Translations under genes and position numbers: made by a program
Notes under the pieces: model-generated
What the model saw: the letters and a program-made list of their open reading frames with translations, nothing else
Told to the model about the DNA's origin: nothing
The model's database searches: none
Assembly (NCBI RefSeq): GCF_011395035.1
Contig: NZ_CP024770.1
Location: 1,091,465 to 1,155,464, forward strand
Direction of reading: 5' to 3'
Source: Pantoea cypripedii
Lineage (GTDB): Bacteria > Pseudomonadota > Gammaproteobacteria > Enterobacterales > Enterobacteriaceae
Length of the DNA: 64,000 nt
In this document: positions 1 through 9,139 of the stretch, in pieces
How the letters are laid out: each line of letters begins with the position of its first letter
How positions within the stretch are numbered: position 1 is the first letter of the stretch

Positions 1-159
1 GATCGTGGCGCGCAGCTGTACGGGATAATCGGCAGTTGCCGTCTGAACGGCATCGATCCCGAACGTTATCTACGCCATGTGCTGTCGGTGATCGCGGACT
101 GGCCGGTCAGTCGCGTCGGTGAGTTACTGCCGTGGCGCGTCACCCTGCCCGGAGAGTAA
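1..159 (+). CDS. IS66-family transposase TnpC, C-terminal 52 residues
   Basis: The frame runs from base 1 to a TAA at 157-159 and encodes the tail of an IS66-family transposase. Visible family features are the RLNGIDPERYLRHVL segment and the closing VGELLPWR motif, which match the conserved end of TnpC ('NG.DP..YL..VL ... LLP..W'). The start, catalytic DDE core and zinc-finger region lie off the window. The gene is probably intact outside, since the visible part has no defect. Confidence 0.75.
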   Translation, partial: DRGAQLYGIIGSCRLNGIDPERYLRHVLSVIADWPVSRVGELLPWRVTLPGE

Positions 160-202
160 TCTCCGGGTCATCCTGTCAATACGGTTCTCGCTGCACGCTT
201 AC
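1..202 (+). mobile_element. Right end of an IS66-family element (cut by window edge)
   Basis: The reading frame open from base 1 and the sequence after its stop look like the 3' end of an IS66-type element. The segment closes with CGCTGCACGCTTAC, ending at 202. Its reverse complement begins GTAAGC, the usual start of IS66-family terminal repeats. The left end lies outside the window, so completeness cannot be judged. Confidence 0.6.
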
Positions 203-311
203 TGTCATTCTGGGTAAACATAAAAATCAATACTCATCATTACTCACATATGTCGCACTGGATATGTCAGAAGGTGGATTTGAGCCTATATATCCAGACG
301 CCTTTTCTCTC

Positions 312-1190
312 TTACGGTTGTGATAACTTTCTTCGTATATATTCCTGCGGTGAGCGATACCCCAACGCGCTGTGCGGGTGATGTTCGTTGTAATGACTGA
401 ACGCCACCGCCAGGTTCATCACCGCAACCTGGCTGTCTGGTTTCGGCATCACGCTGATGTAATCCCGCTTTATCGTCTTCACGAAGCTTTCTGCTATGCC
501 ATTACTTTCCGGGCTGCGCACTGCGGTCGTGCAGGGCTCAAGTCCCAGCATTCGGGCGAACGCCCGCGTTTCATGCGCCCTGTAGGCTGAACCGTTATCT
601 GTCAGCCATTCCACCGGTTCTGACGGCAGATGCTGACCGAAGCGTTTTTCTACCGCACCCAGCATCACGTCCTGCACCGTTTCTTTGTCATAGCCACCTG
701 TGCTTGCTGCCCAGTCGATAATCTCCCGATCGCAGCAGTCCTGTGCGAAGGTTATCCGGAGCTTTTCACCATTGTCGCAACGGAACTCGAACCCATCTGA
801 GCACCAGCGCCGGTTGCTCTCAGTGACCGACACGCGCCCTTTGTGCGCTCGCTTCCTCTGGGGATCAGCAGGTTTACGCTCCAGCAGCAGGTGATAAGTA
901 CGCATAATCCGGTACACGCGTTTTGCGTTTACAACTGGAAGCGCGTCCTGTTCTGACTGTCGCCGCAGCAGCGCCCACACCCGGCGATAACCATATGTGG
1001 GTAGCTCAGCCACCATGGTATGTATCCGGGATAACACCGCCGTATCGTCAAAACTGGCATGCAGCCTGCGATCCTGCCAGTCTGGCGAACGGTGGACCCT
1101 CAGACTCAGCTGCGCACGCGACACTCCAATACTGCGGCTGACGTCGCTTATTCGTCTTCCCCGGGCAACAAGGGCGCATGCGCAATCCAT
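312..1190 (-). CDS. insD: IS2-like transposase OrfB (InsD type)
   Basis: This is the catalytic half of an IS3-family transposase, expressed as an OrfAB fusion by frameshifting. The RNase-H fold DDE residues are visible: the Asp in CSDGFEF (about residue 132), the Asp in WLTDNGSAY (about 198) and the Glu in GIAESFVKTIKRDY (about 234). These contexts are nearly those of IS2 InsD. The frame overlaps orfA in the -1 frame, and a run of seven A on the coding strand (1190-1196) supplies the slippery site. At 292 residues the length is normal and no stop interrupts it. Its own ATG at 1190 sits inside orfA, so independent translation may be minor. Confidence 0.9.
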   Translation of the reverse strand: MDCACALVARGRRISDVSRSIGVSRAQLSLRVHRSPDWQDRRLHASFDDTAVLSRIHTMVAELPTYGYRRVWALLRRQSEQDALPVVNAKRVYRIMRTYHLLLERKPADPQRKRAHKGRVSVTESNRRWCSDGFEFRCDNGEKLRITFAQDCCDREIIDWAASTGGYDKETVQDVMLGAVEKRFGQHLPSEPVEWLTDNGSAYRAHETRAFARMLGLEPCTTAVRSPESNGIAESFVKTIKRDYISVMPKPDSQVAVMNLAVAFSHYNEHHPHSALGYRSPQEYIRRKLSQP

Positions 1191-1543
1191 TTTTTTGTCC
1201 GGCCGAACTCCACAGCCTCTTTGAGGATTTCGGCTTCCATCGTTTTTTTGCCCAGAAGGCGCTGAAGTTCCCGGATTTGTTTATTGGCAGCAGCAAGTTC
1301 GGAAGCGGGAACGACTTCTCCGCCTGAAGTCACGGCGGTCAGTGAGCCGTTTTCATATTGCCTGCGCCACTTGAAGATCTGATTAGCATTGATACCATGC
1401 AGCCGCGCGACGTGAGACACGGTCATGCCCGGCTCCATAGTCTGCTGAATAATGGCAATTTTTTCCTGCGGAGTACGGCGCCGACGCCGTTCCGGTCCTG
1501 ATAACACTTCAACCATCTTATTATTCTGACTGGTGTTAAACAT
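1148..1543 (-). CDS. insC: IS2-like OrfA, helix-turn-helix protein (InsC type)
   Basis: This is a DNA-binding IS3-family OrfA of 131 residues. A HTH lies at about residues 25-60 (PQEKIAIIQQTMEPGMTVS then VARLHGINANQIFKWRRQY). A leucine-zipper-like stretch follows (ASELAAANKQIRELQRLLG), then KKTMEAEILKEAVEFGR. Wording is very close to InsC of IS2. It overlaps orfB by 43 bp. The start ATG at 1543 lies 64 bp inside the element end, as expected for the IS2 layout. Confidence 0.9.
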   Translation of the reverse strand: MFNTSQNNKMVEVLSGPERRRRRTPQEKIAIIQQTMEPGMTVSHVARLHGINANQIFKWRRQYENGSLTAVTSGGEVVPASELAAANKQIRELQRLLGKKTMEAEILKEAVEFGRTKKWIAHAPLLPGEDE

Positions 1544-4500
1544 AGTTCCAAGACTACCTCTTATTTTAAGAGAGGCGAAGTGTCTGGTGATTTAAGGGGC
1601 TAATCTAATAATATGACTACTGTTCTTGATTTTTTCTCATCGTGACTGGGCACTTTCCCGTGAGACAGCATTTTAGCTCGATTATTTTAAGAGTACATGA
1701 TACGGGCAAAGCCGGAGACTTAGCAGATAACTGAAAAAAACGACAAAGTTCAAAAGTGCTCCTGAGTGGTACCATAACGGTATTTAAACGGTGTCATTAT
1801 GCAATCAAAGAGGCTCAATCACCTCAAACTGCTCATCTTCCGTTAAACCACCGGATTAACTTTGTTCAGAGTCGAGGGGCCCATCTACTGTCTTGTTTTC
1901 GGACATCAGATACTCATGTTGCAGATACGTTATCGGGCGGATTCAACATCCAGTGCAACATTTGTAGCCATACTTTGAGGGCTGAGATCCGTCCCAAAAT
2001 CAAACCCAAATAATTTTCCAGTTAGTGTCGGTGTTGATACAGGTCGGTACTCATTCGCGATTCAAAGCCCCCTCTCCTTTCAAACTCACGATTAGCATCG
2101 TATATACATGACACACCGGGGATTACACTAAAAAGGTGTATAACTGGTGTCATAAATGAACGCATTTAACACCATAATGGTACCATTATGGTGTTATGTT
2201 TGAGTAAAAACCTCATAAAGGCACTTCTATACTATTGAAGTGTGGGTCTCGGTCAGTTTCATATAAAACTTATGCGCAATACCTTCTGTTAACTTGAAGC
2301 TTGGTACTCCAGTTCACAACGTCTTTAGCTCTGCTTAGAAACCTGCCAACAGAAACAGAGTTACATATATCTATTCATTTATTGCGATCACTCAGAGCAT
2401 GCCTTATCACACCCAGCTAAGATTCCCGCTGGACTGAAACAATGGTGATTGTTATGGAAGTCCAATGACCATCTCGTCATTGGATGAAAATAAAACCAGG
2501 GATGTTACGAAGGATGCCAGAATTCAGTTTTATGAAAGTAAGAGGCTCAATTACGGATTCGTATTAATACTGTATTGGTACCAATTTGGATTCGATTTTA
2601 CTCCTTTACGGTGTCAAACACTTCCTGTTTACTTCTGTGGAATTGCCAACTACTGAATGTCCGCTCTTTTGATTACCCAGTAACTCAGGTATAGAGACTC
2701 TGGTTGCTTGATTTGCCAAGAAGGATTCGGCTTTCCAATACTGCTCTGCACCGCTCTGCCACAGCTATTGGTTAACGTTGAAGGGTAACATTGATCACCA
2801 GGAGATAAGAATGGGAACAACCAGAAAGGCACCAATATAACACAATTAATATTCCTTATTGGTACCATTTTAGTTCCTTTTTAGCATCAAAATCTCACCT
2901 GCAAATACTGTATTCCTTATACCCTCTCTTCAGGAACTGCAACCCACCATAGATACAGGTTATAGATTGATTTGATACAGCACAGATAATATTGTGGTTG
3001 TGTGGTTCAGCTTATTAGCTGCGGCCTGTAATCGTGTCCGATCATGGAAAGTGTAGATCAGCACGTGTGATGCGGGTGACCCTGATGATAAGAAAAACGG
3101 TTCGCAAAATATCAGCTAAAAGGCGATCCTGGGATACAAAAAGAGATAATTTTGAATCCTTAATGGTACCAATATGGTTTATATAAGGATTCAGTAATAG
3201 GCTTTGATCAACAATACCGGTTGAGGATGAACCTGCTTGCCTGCTTATTCAGATATGGCCCTCGCGTCTACTACAAAGCTCTTACTACGCTGGAAAATGC
3301 TGATAAGGGACAGGTAAAGTTCCTGCAGCGTTGTTCAACCACCATACCCAAGTCTCAATGTGAATTGATTTTTGCACATTTAGAATAGCACACACAGGAG
3401 CCATTAAGGCGTATGATTGGTACCAATAAAACACCAGAAATGAGTTAATCAGGAGCCATTTATCACATTATGAATTTTTCCAAGCCCAGCTATCTGACTG
3501 ATAAATAATTTTGAAGCCATGGATCTTTTGAAGAGATAGTACAGAGCGATAAGGATTCATTTTGGTGGTAAAACAGGATTGTCATTGATCCTTATTGGTA
3601 CCATATTGAATCCTTGGTGAGGTTAATTTAAATCCTTTATGGCACAACATAAGCACCATCCTCTTTGTTTTCTGTACGTTTGTTAAGAGTGGAATTTTAG
3701 TTCTCCATGGTGGGACGTCATTGCCTGTTTTTGGTGAGACAAAAACTTCTATTCGTTAATGACACCTTGACGGGATTAAAAGAACGGATACAAGTCCTTA
3801 TGCCAACTTACGTACACAGCATTGTTATGAATGCACATAGCGCTGGTGAGGATACAAGTTTACCCCTTTCTTCATATCGTCCAGTTAATGCCAGTAAATG
3901 CGTCGTAGCTCTGCGCTGAATTTATACGCCTTCTTTCTAGTCATCAGGCAGGGCAGGATACGGAGAATAATAACGGTGTTAATATAATGCTAAAAAAGAA
4001 CCAATTTGGTACCAATACAACTCCTTAGAGGAACCATTTTAACTTTTTTAATCAGGAAAAACGCCTGATGACATAGGTCATGCAGCTTTCAGGCGGAATA
4101 TACCGGTGCTTACTGCAAGGCTTTACCTGACAGCACATCAGACCTATAAGCGAGCTGAAACTGGTTGTAAAAACTGGAGAGGAGAATTGTCGTTCATGAG
4201 GGCAATACTTCACTCAGGTGAAGGGAAAGGATTGTGAAGGCAGCCGGAGAGGGCGTGGTTGATGTTATGATTACCAGTATAAAGGCTCACGAATAACTCC
4301 TTATTGGTACCATAAATGGCCCATAAAGGATTAAATCATGATCCATTATGGAGCCTTATTAGACTAATCTTTCATGATTTTTAACCTATGACGCTCGCAC
4401 ATTCTTTCTGCCCCTCTGAACCTATACTTCTTTATTGGTCGCCAGGTGGCGTTAGAAATGACGTACATCTCAGCAGATACGATTTTCTGACAGGGCTGGT

Positions 4501-4898
4501 CAGAGAGGAAAAATGAGGAATATTCTTTAGGAACAGGTAAGTACTGATCACAGCTACCACTTGTTCATGCAAGTAAGATATCTTCCAGATGCCAAAAAGG
4601 AAAGAAGGCGGGTTATGCGTATTATAAAAGGGGGAGGGCAGGGCGGTAGTTGAGGGGGGGGCTATATTACACCAACTTGGTACCATTTTGGTATTTTTAT
4701 GGAGCCATTTATGCAGCACATTTATACCTCTTTAATCAGCCAGCTATCAGTCTGTCGGAGGAGTCACTCAGTTAAAATCAATGATGCTCAAAACCCTGAC
4801 AGAATCAACAGTAGCAGGAACCGGGATATGCCATAAGAACCACGACAACAACAAATAAAAATGGCTGGGCAGATAATGTTAAGAGCAGAATTCAAATC

Positions 4899-4925
4899 AA
4901 TAAAAAGGCTCACTTATTGAGCCTT
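4899..4925 (-). terminator. Rho-independent terminator after the par operon
   Basis: Read on the minus strand, an 8-bp stem AAGGCTCA / TGAGCCTT (arms 4918-4925 and 4905-4912) with a 5-base loop is followed by a U-rich run. It lies 41 bp past the stop of the small par gene. The stem arms also match the AAGGCTCA motif scattered through the repeat field, so the element may have a double role. Confidence 0.65.
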
Positions 4926-4965
4926 AATGGTACCAGAATGGATTCATTCAGATGCAATAATGGTG

Positions 4966-5256
4966 CTAAATTAATCCTGCTTTTTCAGCTTCACGTAAAA
5001 TTGCCTGGCGGAGCATGTTCAACATCGAACGACCTTCATGCTTACTCAGTTTTTCAAGTACCTGATACTCATATTCATTAAAAGGCACCCGGATATTTTT
5101 ATAACCGCGTTTGGCATTCTTGTTCAGTTCTTCTGGCTTAGTTTTCTCACCAGGATTGAGATCAGCACCATCGGCAAAAGCCTGAATTTTCTTTTCCAGT
5201 TCCGGATCAGCGTTGGCAGCAGCATTGCCAAATTCACGAGTACGTGGTTTAACCAT
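4966..5256 (-). CDS. parB: Small partition protein, ribbon-helix-helix type (ParB/ParG-like)
   Basis: This 96-residue protein has a polar, probably flexible N-terminus (about 1-50). Its C-terminal segment YKNIRVPFNEYEYQVLEKLS then HEGRSMLNMLRQAILREAE has the strand-helix-helix pattern of MetJ/Arc-type RHH partition proteins. It overlaps the parA stop (TAATG), so the two are translationally coupled. Its expected roles are to bind the centromere, stimulate the ParA ATPase through the flexible tail, and repress the par promoter. The many GGTACC palindromes around it are the obvious candidate targets. Family membership rests on pattern, not on a recognised close relative. Confidence 0.75.
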   Translation of the reverse strand: MVKPRTREFGNAAANADPELEKKIQAFADGADLNPGEKTKPEELNKNAKRGYKNIRVPFNEYEYQVLEKLSKHEGRSMLNMLRQAILREAEKAGLI

Positions 5257-5885
5257 TAGAACAGCTCCTTTACCAGTAACTGAATTTCGGCCTTTGCTTG
5301 AGAATTGTTCATTTCCACAACCCCTTTACCTTCAGACAATGCATCACGGTACACTTTTCTGTCACGAACAATCGTACGCATCAATTCCATCTGTGGATAT
5401 TCGGCCAGGTATTCTCTGGCTTCTCTGGTTTCATTGATGACGGGGTTCGATGGGGCCATAGTGATCATCGCGCGAACTTTCAATGTCGGATTCATATCGC
5501 TGGCAGCCGTGATCAGTTCTTCCATGCGTGGTAATAAATCTAAATCAGCCTGTGAAGGTCTGAACGGCACTAACAACACATCGGCGGCTGTCATTCCAGT
5601 ACGGAGTTCACGGCTATCACGTCCGGCAGTATCAACCACCACCACCTCATAACGCTGGGCCATGTCCAGAATCGTTTCACGGATGTTGTCGAATTTCTGA
5701 ATTGAGTGAATGACAGGCAGGCTTTCGTTTCTGTTGCGATCGCTAATCCAACGGGAAGCTGTACCTTGCTTATCAGCATCAATCAACATTACGTCTTTGC
5801 CCTGACGTGCAAGTTCAGCGGTGATGTTACAGCTCAATGTTGATTTACCACAGCCGCCTTTCTCATTACCCAATAGTACAATCAT
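5256..5885 (-). CDS. parA: ParA-family partition ATPase (type Ib, ParF-like)
   Basis: This 209-residue Walker-type ATPase drives plasmid segregation by nucleoid-bound gradients. The deviant Walker A KGGCGKST (about residues 9-16), the switch I region DADKQGTASRW (about 37-47) and the Walker B stretch VVVVDTAGRDS (about 81-91) are all present. There is no N-terminal HTH, which fits the short type Ib class. I place the start at the ATG at 5885 rather than an upstream TTG at 5903, because AGGA lies just before it. The gene is first in the parA-parB operon. Copies of the GGTACC motif (6001) and a variant (TTGGTATCAA, 5917) lie upstream, where autoregulation would act. Confidence 0.9.
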   Translation of the reverse strand: MIVLLGNEKGGCGKSTLSCNITAELARQGKDVMLIDADKQGTASRWISDRNRNESLPVIHSIQKFDNIRETILDMAQRYEVVVVDTAGRDSRELRTGMTAADVLLVPFRPSQADLDLLPRMEELITAASDMNPTLKVRAMITMAPSNPVINETREAREYLAEYPQMELMRTIVRDRKVYRDALSEGKGVVEMNNSQAKAEIQLLVKELF

Positions 5886-6252
5886 GGAACCAATCCTGCG
5901 CAATTTTAGTGTTAAGTTGGTATCAATTTAGTGTTGAAACTTTTACTGGTCAAACAAAACTGTATCTATTGCATAAAAAAATGGTATACGACATCATTTT
6001 GGTACCATTATGGTTACAAAAACAATCCTTAATGGTGCTATTTAGGGTTTAAAAAGGTGTAATAAAGGCTCATTTTTCGTGCCTACAATATGTAAATATT
6101 AACCTCGGTCATTGATAGCTGCGCAAACAAAATGGCCTTAATCAAGTGCAGTTGGGCAAGGGTATCGCAAAGGCTGTGACCCGCTTCCACGTTGATTGAC
6201 ACATCAAGATGTGAGTAATGTTCCCATCAGCAACGTGAGGAAGTATCTATCG

Positions 6253-6520
6253 CGACGCGTATTTCCAACGAACAGATCATCAGTACTTTCCATGAGGCTG
6301 AAGCCAGAATTCCTGCCAGTGAGATTTCCCGTAGGCATGCCACCTCATGAGATAGCTGCTCCACAAGGTTAAAATTTGAGAGGGCATGGAAGTACCGGAA
6401 GTAAAGCAGCAGAAGTATCTTGAATAAGAGAACGAAGGTCTGAAGACGTTGCTCGGTGAGGCAATGCTTTATCAGGGAGTGTTTCAGTTAGATCTGGGGA
6501 GAAAGCACTGGCGACAGAAC
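6253..6520 (+). pseudogene. Decayed IS3-family (IS407-like) OrfA relic
   Basis: Broken frames still spell the conserved OrfA: ISNEQIISTFHEAEARIPAS then EISRRHA (from 6261), and after a disrupted middle, MEVPEVKQQKYLE (6386 on), an in-frame stop, then LLGEAMLYQ and LGRKHWRQ. Compare the family pattern 'FSDEQII.IL.EAEAG..A.ELCRKHA ... GGMEVPEVKRLKSLEEEN..LKKLLAEAMLD'. The relic has at least one stop and a short deletion. No intact OrfB follows. Confidence 0.75.
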
Positions 6521-7040
6521 AGGGAAACTGAAAAGTCATGTGAAAAATAAGATTTGTGGCAGCAATTGACCACAGTGGTGTATCTGTTTGTATTTAGTGA
6601 ACTGATACGTTGGCGATGTGGCTACTGTGTCGGCGTGACGATTTTCATATTAATCACTCATTTTATTAGCTGAACGGCCCGGTGGTATAACACGTGAGAC
6701 GCCGTAGGGGACAGGTAACTGGGCAGTTTTAGTCGCAGTGTCCGGATGCTCGTCACCTGATGTGGTCAAGAGATTTTATCACTGATGTACTCGCCCGTGT
6801 TAGAGGCTCAAATGCATGACGATCGGCGCAGCTTATGTTGCTCCTGAGGTGTGTACAGAACGAAGCTGTACACGCCGATGAACTGAATGCCCGGAGTACA
6901 TTTTATTTTGAGAGTTTGTTATCAGAAAAGATGCAAGACGGTACCGCTCACTGCTTTGATCATTTGAGTAAAGTGTAGTTTTGACCCAAGACCTGACGAC
7001 GATGCTTTGGAGCTTAGGATATTGATATCAAACCAGACTT
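6521..7040. other. Gene-free stretch between IS3 relic and iterons
   Basis: I see no credible gene here. A fragment near 6758-6813 reads MWSRDFITDVLARVRGSNA before a stop. It weakly recalls the W.MDF..D.L..GR segment of IS3-type OrfB, so this may be more of the same decayed element. The remainder holds nothing I can identify. Confidence 0.4.
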
Positions 7041-7045
7041 TTGAC

Positions 7046-7946
7046 TGACCACTATAGAGAGTTGTTTCACTCGCCACAGTAGTCTTCTGTTTTCTGGTAA
7101 AGGTTGGGTGAGATTAAATGAAGTGTGCTGTTGTCCCTCTATTCCGGAGTGAATCATTTTTCATATACTCTCTATAGTAGTCATTTACTCACTATAGTGG
7201 TCATTGAAAGAGGCTCTTTTCGGGCGTGATCAGATTTTAATTTCGTGTCAGTCCAGATTACGATCATGATTCCTTCCAGAGTGAACCCACCGGGTCGGTT
7301 TCAACAATTTGACAAGCAGGGCAACAACGCCAGTTGCATGTCAGCACAGATATGACTTTTCCCCGTTATCCACAGGCCCGATCCAATTATTCGATCCTAA
7401 TATGATCCTAGTTAGATCCCTAACAGATCCCACTTGCTCTGAAACCCTTGATAGATATGGTCTGGAGAGGGTTTAATGACTGCTGTAGAGAGAAAAATGA
7501 CTACTGTATTAAGCTATTTGACCGCTACAGAGAGTGTTGATGACTGCTATGTTGAGCCGTTCATGACTACTATAGCGAGTAACTGCCTGATTTGGTTGTT
7601 TATAAGTCAAAACGTATGAAATCTGATCTAAATAGAGTCCTCACTGCTATCAACTGATTGCTCAAATTCTCTTCCATTGAGTTTCATAGAGTTATGCACA
7701 CTAAACCGGGAATCAAAATCATAAAAAAAGCCGTCAAAAATGGTCGTGAAATCCGATCCAATAAAAGATCCGCTAGGACTGCAGATGCTCGATTGCTCAA
7801 TGCATTAACTAAGAGAATGATTTTAATAATATTTCAGATGAATTGACTGCTATGGAGAGTAAGAAAAGACTTCTGTGGTGAGTTGAATGACTACTATAGA
7901 GAGCAATTAAACTGCTGTAGTGAGTAGAATAACCGCTGTAGTGAGT
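7046..7946. repeat. RepFIB-type iterons upstream of repA (about 13 copies)
   Basis: The consensus is TGACTACTATAGAGAGT (17 bp). Copies on the plus strand lie at 7046, 7477, 7519, 7541, 7564, 7844, 7888, about 7909 and 7930, with more degenerate ones at 7498 and about 7867. Inverted copies lie at 7069-7085, 7167-7183 and 7187-7203. Repeats of this kind, flanking repA on both sides, bind RepA in RepFIB replicons for replication initiation and copy control. Two copies abut or enter the extended repA frame, which argues against the far-upstream start. Confidence 0.9.
7366..7430. other. oriV: Candidate replication origin: DnaA box plus phased GATC repeats
   Basis: A perfect DnaA box TTATCCACA (7366-7374) is followed by five GATC sites at 7380, 7393, 7404, 7415 and 7426, mostly within GATCC(T/C). 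The last four are spaced by exactly 11 bp, about one helical turn. The same elements, DnaA boxes and a cluster of GATC-containing short repeats, form the core of the P1 and RepFIB-type origins, where Dam methylation matters. The block lies between iteron groups and about 580 bp before repA. Confidence 0.75.
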
Positions 7947-8006
7947 GATAGTATCCCAATATCGAGTAACGGCGATCATCGCTTGTTCAGATCACGGATT
8001 TTTCAA

Positions 8007-9086
8007 ATGCCGAAAAAAGAACAAGAAAACCAACTGATAGCTGAGGCTTTCAGCGAAACGGATAAACGAACCGGTGAGGTTGTTCACCTTACGCCTAACA
8101 GTAATAACACCGTTCAACCGGTTGCGTTAATGAGACTGGGACTCTTCGTTCCGACGCTCAAATCTACCGCCAATGGCAGAAAAAATCAGTTATCCACCAT
8201 GGATGTGACTGATGAGCTGAAGCAGCTGACGATCGTTAAAGCCGAAGGATATGAGAATATCAAGATCACCGGTGCCCGTCTCGACATGGACAACGACTTC
8301 AAAGCATGGGTTGGTATTATTCATGCGTTTGCCAAGTATAAGGTGCTGGGAGACAGCGTTACGCTGCCTTTCGTCGATTTTGCCAAACTCTGTGGTATCC
8401 CATCACTTCGTTCTTCTGCGAAGCTCAGAACACGTCTGGAAGCCTCTTTAACGCGTATTGCGACGAATACCATCCACTTCACTAATAAAGAAGGGGAGTA
8501 TTACGTTACGCACCTTGTCCAGTCTGCAAAATACAGCATGAAAAATGACACTGTCACCTTGCAGGCGGATCCTAAGATCTTCGAACTGTATCAGTTTGAT
8601 CGTAAGGTACTGCTTCAGCTCCGTGCCATTAACGAATTGGCCCGTAAAGAGTCCGCTCAGGCGCTTTACACATTTATTGAAAGCTTGCCCCCGGATCCTG
8701 CTCCTGTGTCAATGCAGCGCTTGCAGGCGCGTTTAAATCTGACTTCACGCCCAAACACCCAATATGCGACCGTCAGAAAGGCAATGGAGCAGCTCAAGGA
8801 GATTGGCTATCTCGATTACACCGAGTTCAAGCGCGCCAGTACTGTCTACTTCTCAATTCATTATCGACAGCCTAAGCTCAGGCCGGCAAATATTCCTCTG
8901 AGCCTTCCTGAACTCGGAGAGGACGACCTCGATAGTGAAATTGAAATCGTCCCGGTTAAGAAGAAGGTGAGGGCGAAAACGACAGTGAAGAAAACGAAGG
9001 AAGCGCCTGCAGGCAAAATGGTTATGCTCTCTGATGAGGAACTTGCCATCTTAGAGACCATCAGGAAGACCAAGAAAGCTGAGTAG
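8007..9086 (+). CDS. repA: RepFIB-type replication initiator RepA
   Basis: This 359-residue initiator belongs to the Rep_3 family (winged-helix pair) that binds the flanking iterons and opens the origin. Segments highly typical of IncFIB RepA are NNTVQPVALMRLGLFVPTLK, RLDMDNDFKAWVGIIHAFA, LPFVDFAKLCGIPS, DPKIFELYQFDRKVLLQL, SAQALYTFIESLP and MEQLKEIGYLDYTE. The frame is open from a GTG at 7920, but that part overlaps iterons. I prefer the ATG at 8007 (MPKKEQENQ), 29 codons in. The C-terminal tail of about 50 residues is lysine-rich and less conserved. It is not interrupted, so the replicon is probably functional. Confidence 0.95.
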   Translation: MPKKEQENQLIAEAFSETDKRTGEVVHLTPNSNNTVQPVALMRLGLFVPTLKSTANGRKNQLSTMDVTDELKQLTIVKAEGYENIKITGARLDMDNDFKAWVGIIHAFAKYKVLGDSVTLPFVDFAKLCGIPSLRSSAKLRTRLEASLTRIATNTIHFTNKEGEYYVTHLVQSAKYSMKNDTVTLQADPKIFELYQFDRKVLLQLRAINELARKESAQALYTFIESLPPDPAPVSMQRLQARLNLTSRPNTQYATVRKAMEQLKEIGYLDYTEFKRASTVYFSIHYRQPKLRPANIPLSLPELGEDDLDSEIEIVPVKKKVRAKTTVKKTKEAPAGKMVMLSDEELAILETIRKTKKAE

Positions 9087-9139
9087 GCAAGTTAGCGACA
9101 ATCTGCTGAAACCTATCACCGAACGCTGAAGTGAGTTTT

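Larger units (their letters stand above)
275..1607 (-). mobile_element. IS2-like insertion sequence (IS3 family), complete
   Basis: The element is about 1333 bp, close to the 1.33 kb of IS2. One end begins TGGATTTGAGCCTATATATC at 275. The other end, read on the minus strand from 1607, begins TAGATTAGCCCCTTAAATCA. Both resemble the unequal IS2 inverted repeats. It carries two overlapping ORFs in the IS2 arrangement. The five bases outside each end (GAAGG at 270-274, ATAAT at 1608-1612) do not match, so the usual 5-bp target duplication is absent. This suggests a deletion or recombination next to the element after insertion. Confidence 0.85.
1608..6060. repeat. Dispersed array of twelve GGTACC palindromes around parAB (candidate centromere)
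   Basis: GGTACC occurs at 1768, 2179, 2577, 2861, 3165, 3419, 3597, 4008, 4306, 4679, 4929 and 6001. Each lies in a larger near-palindrome with consensus WWTGGTACCAWWWTGG. The clearest are ACCATAATGGTACCATTATG (from 2171) and ACCAACTTGGTACCATTTTG (from 4671). Spacing is 170-423 bp, except for 1072 bp across the par genes. Scattered around them are short motifs such as AAGGATTCA, AAGGCTCA and GGAGCCATT. Apart from the par genes I see no credible gene in 1608-4965; the ORFs there are short, low-complexity and lack family features. By position I infer binding sites for the adjacent RHH protein, but the spread over 4.2 kb is unlike a compact parS or parH. Confidence 0.7.

Noticed and set aside
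1756..4719. Several ORFs of 60-95 codons in the repeat field (for example 1756-2013, 3707-3919, 4432-4719)
   Set aside because: They run through the repeats, lack ribosome sites and family features, and have erratic composition; they look like chance frames.
1608..4965. CRISPR array suggested by regularly recurring GGTACC repeats
   Set aside because: The repeats are only about 16 bp, palindromic and degenerate, with 170-423 bp spacing, and no cas genes are nearby.
7920..8006. Upstream GTG start for repA
   Set aside because: The added 29 codons overlap or abut iterons at about 7909 and 7930 and are not conserved in RepFIB RepA; the ATG at 8007 is better.
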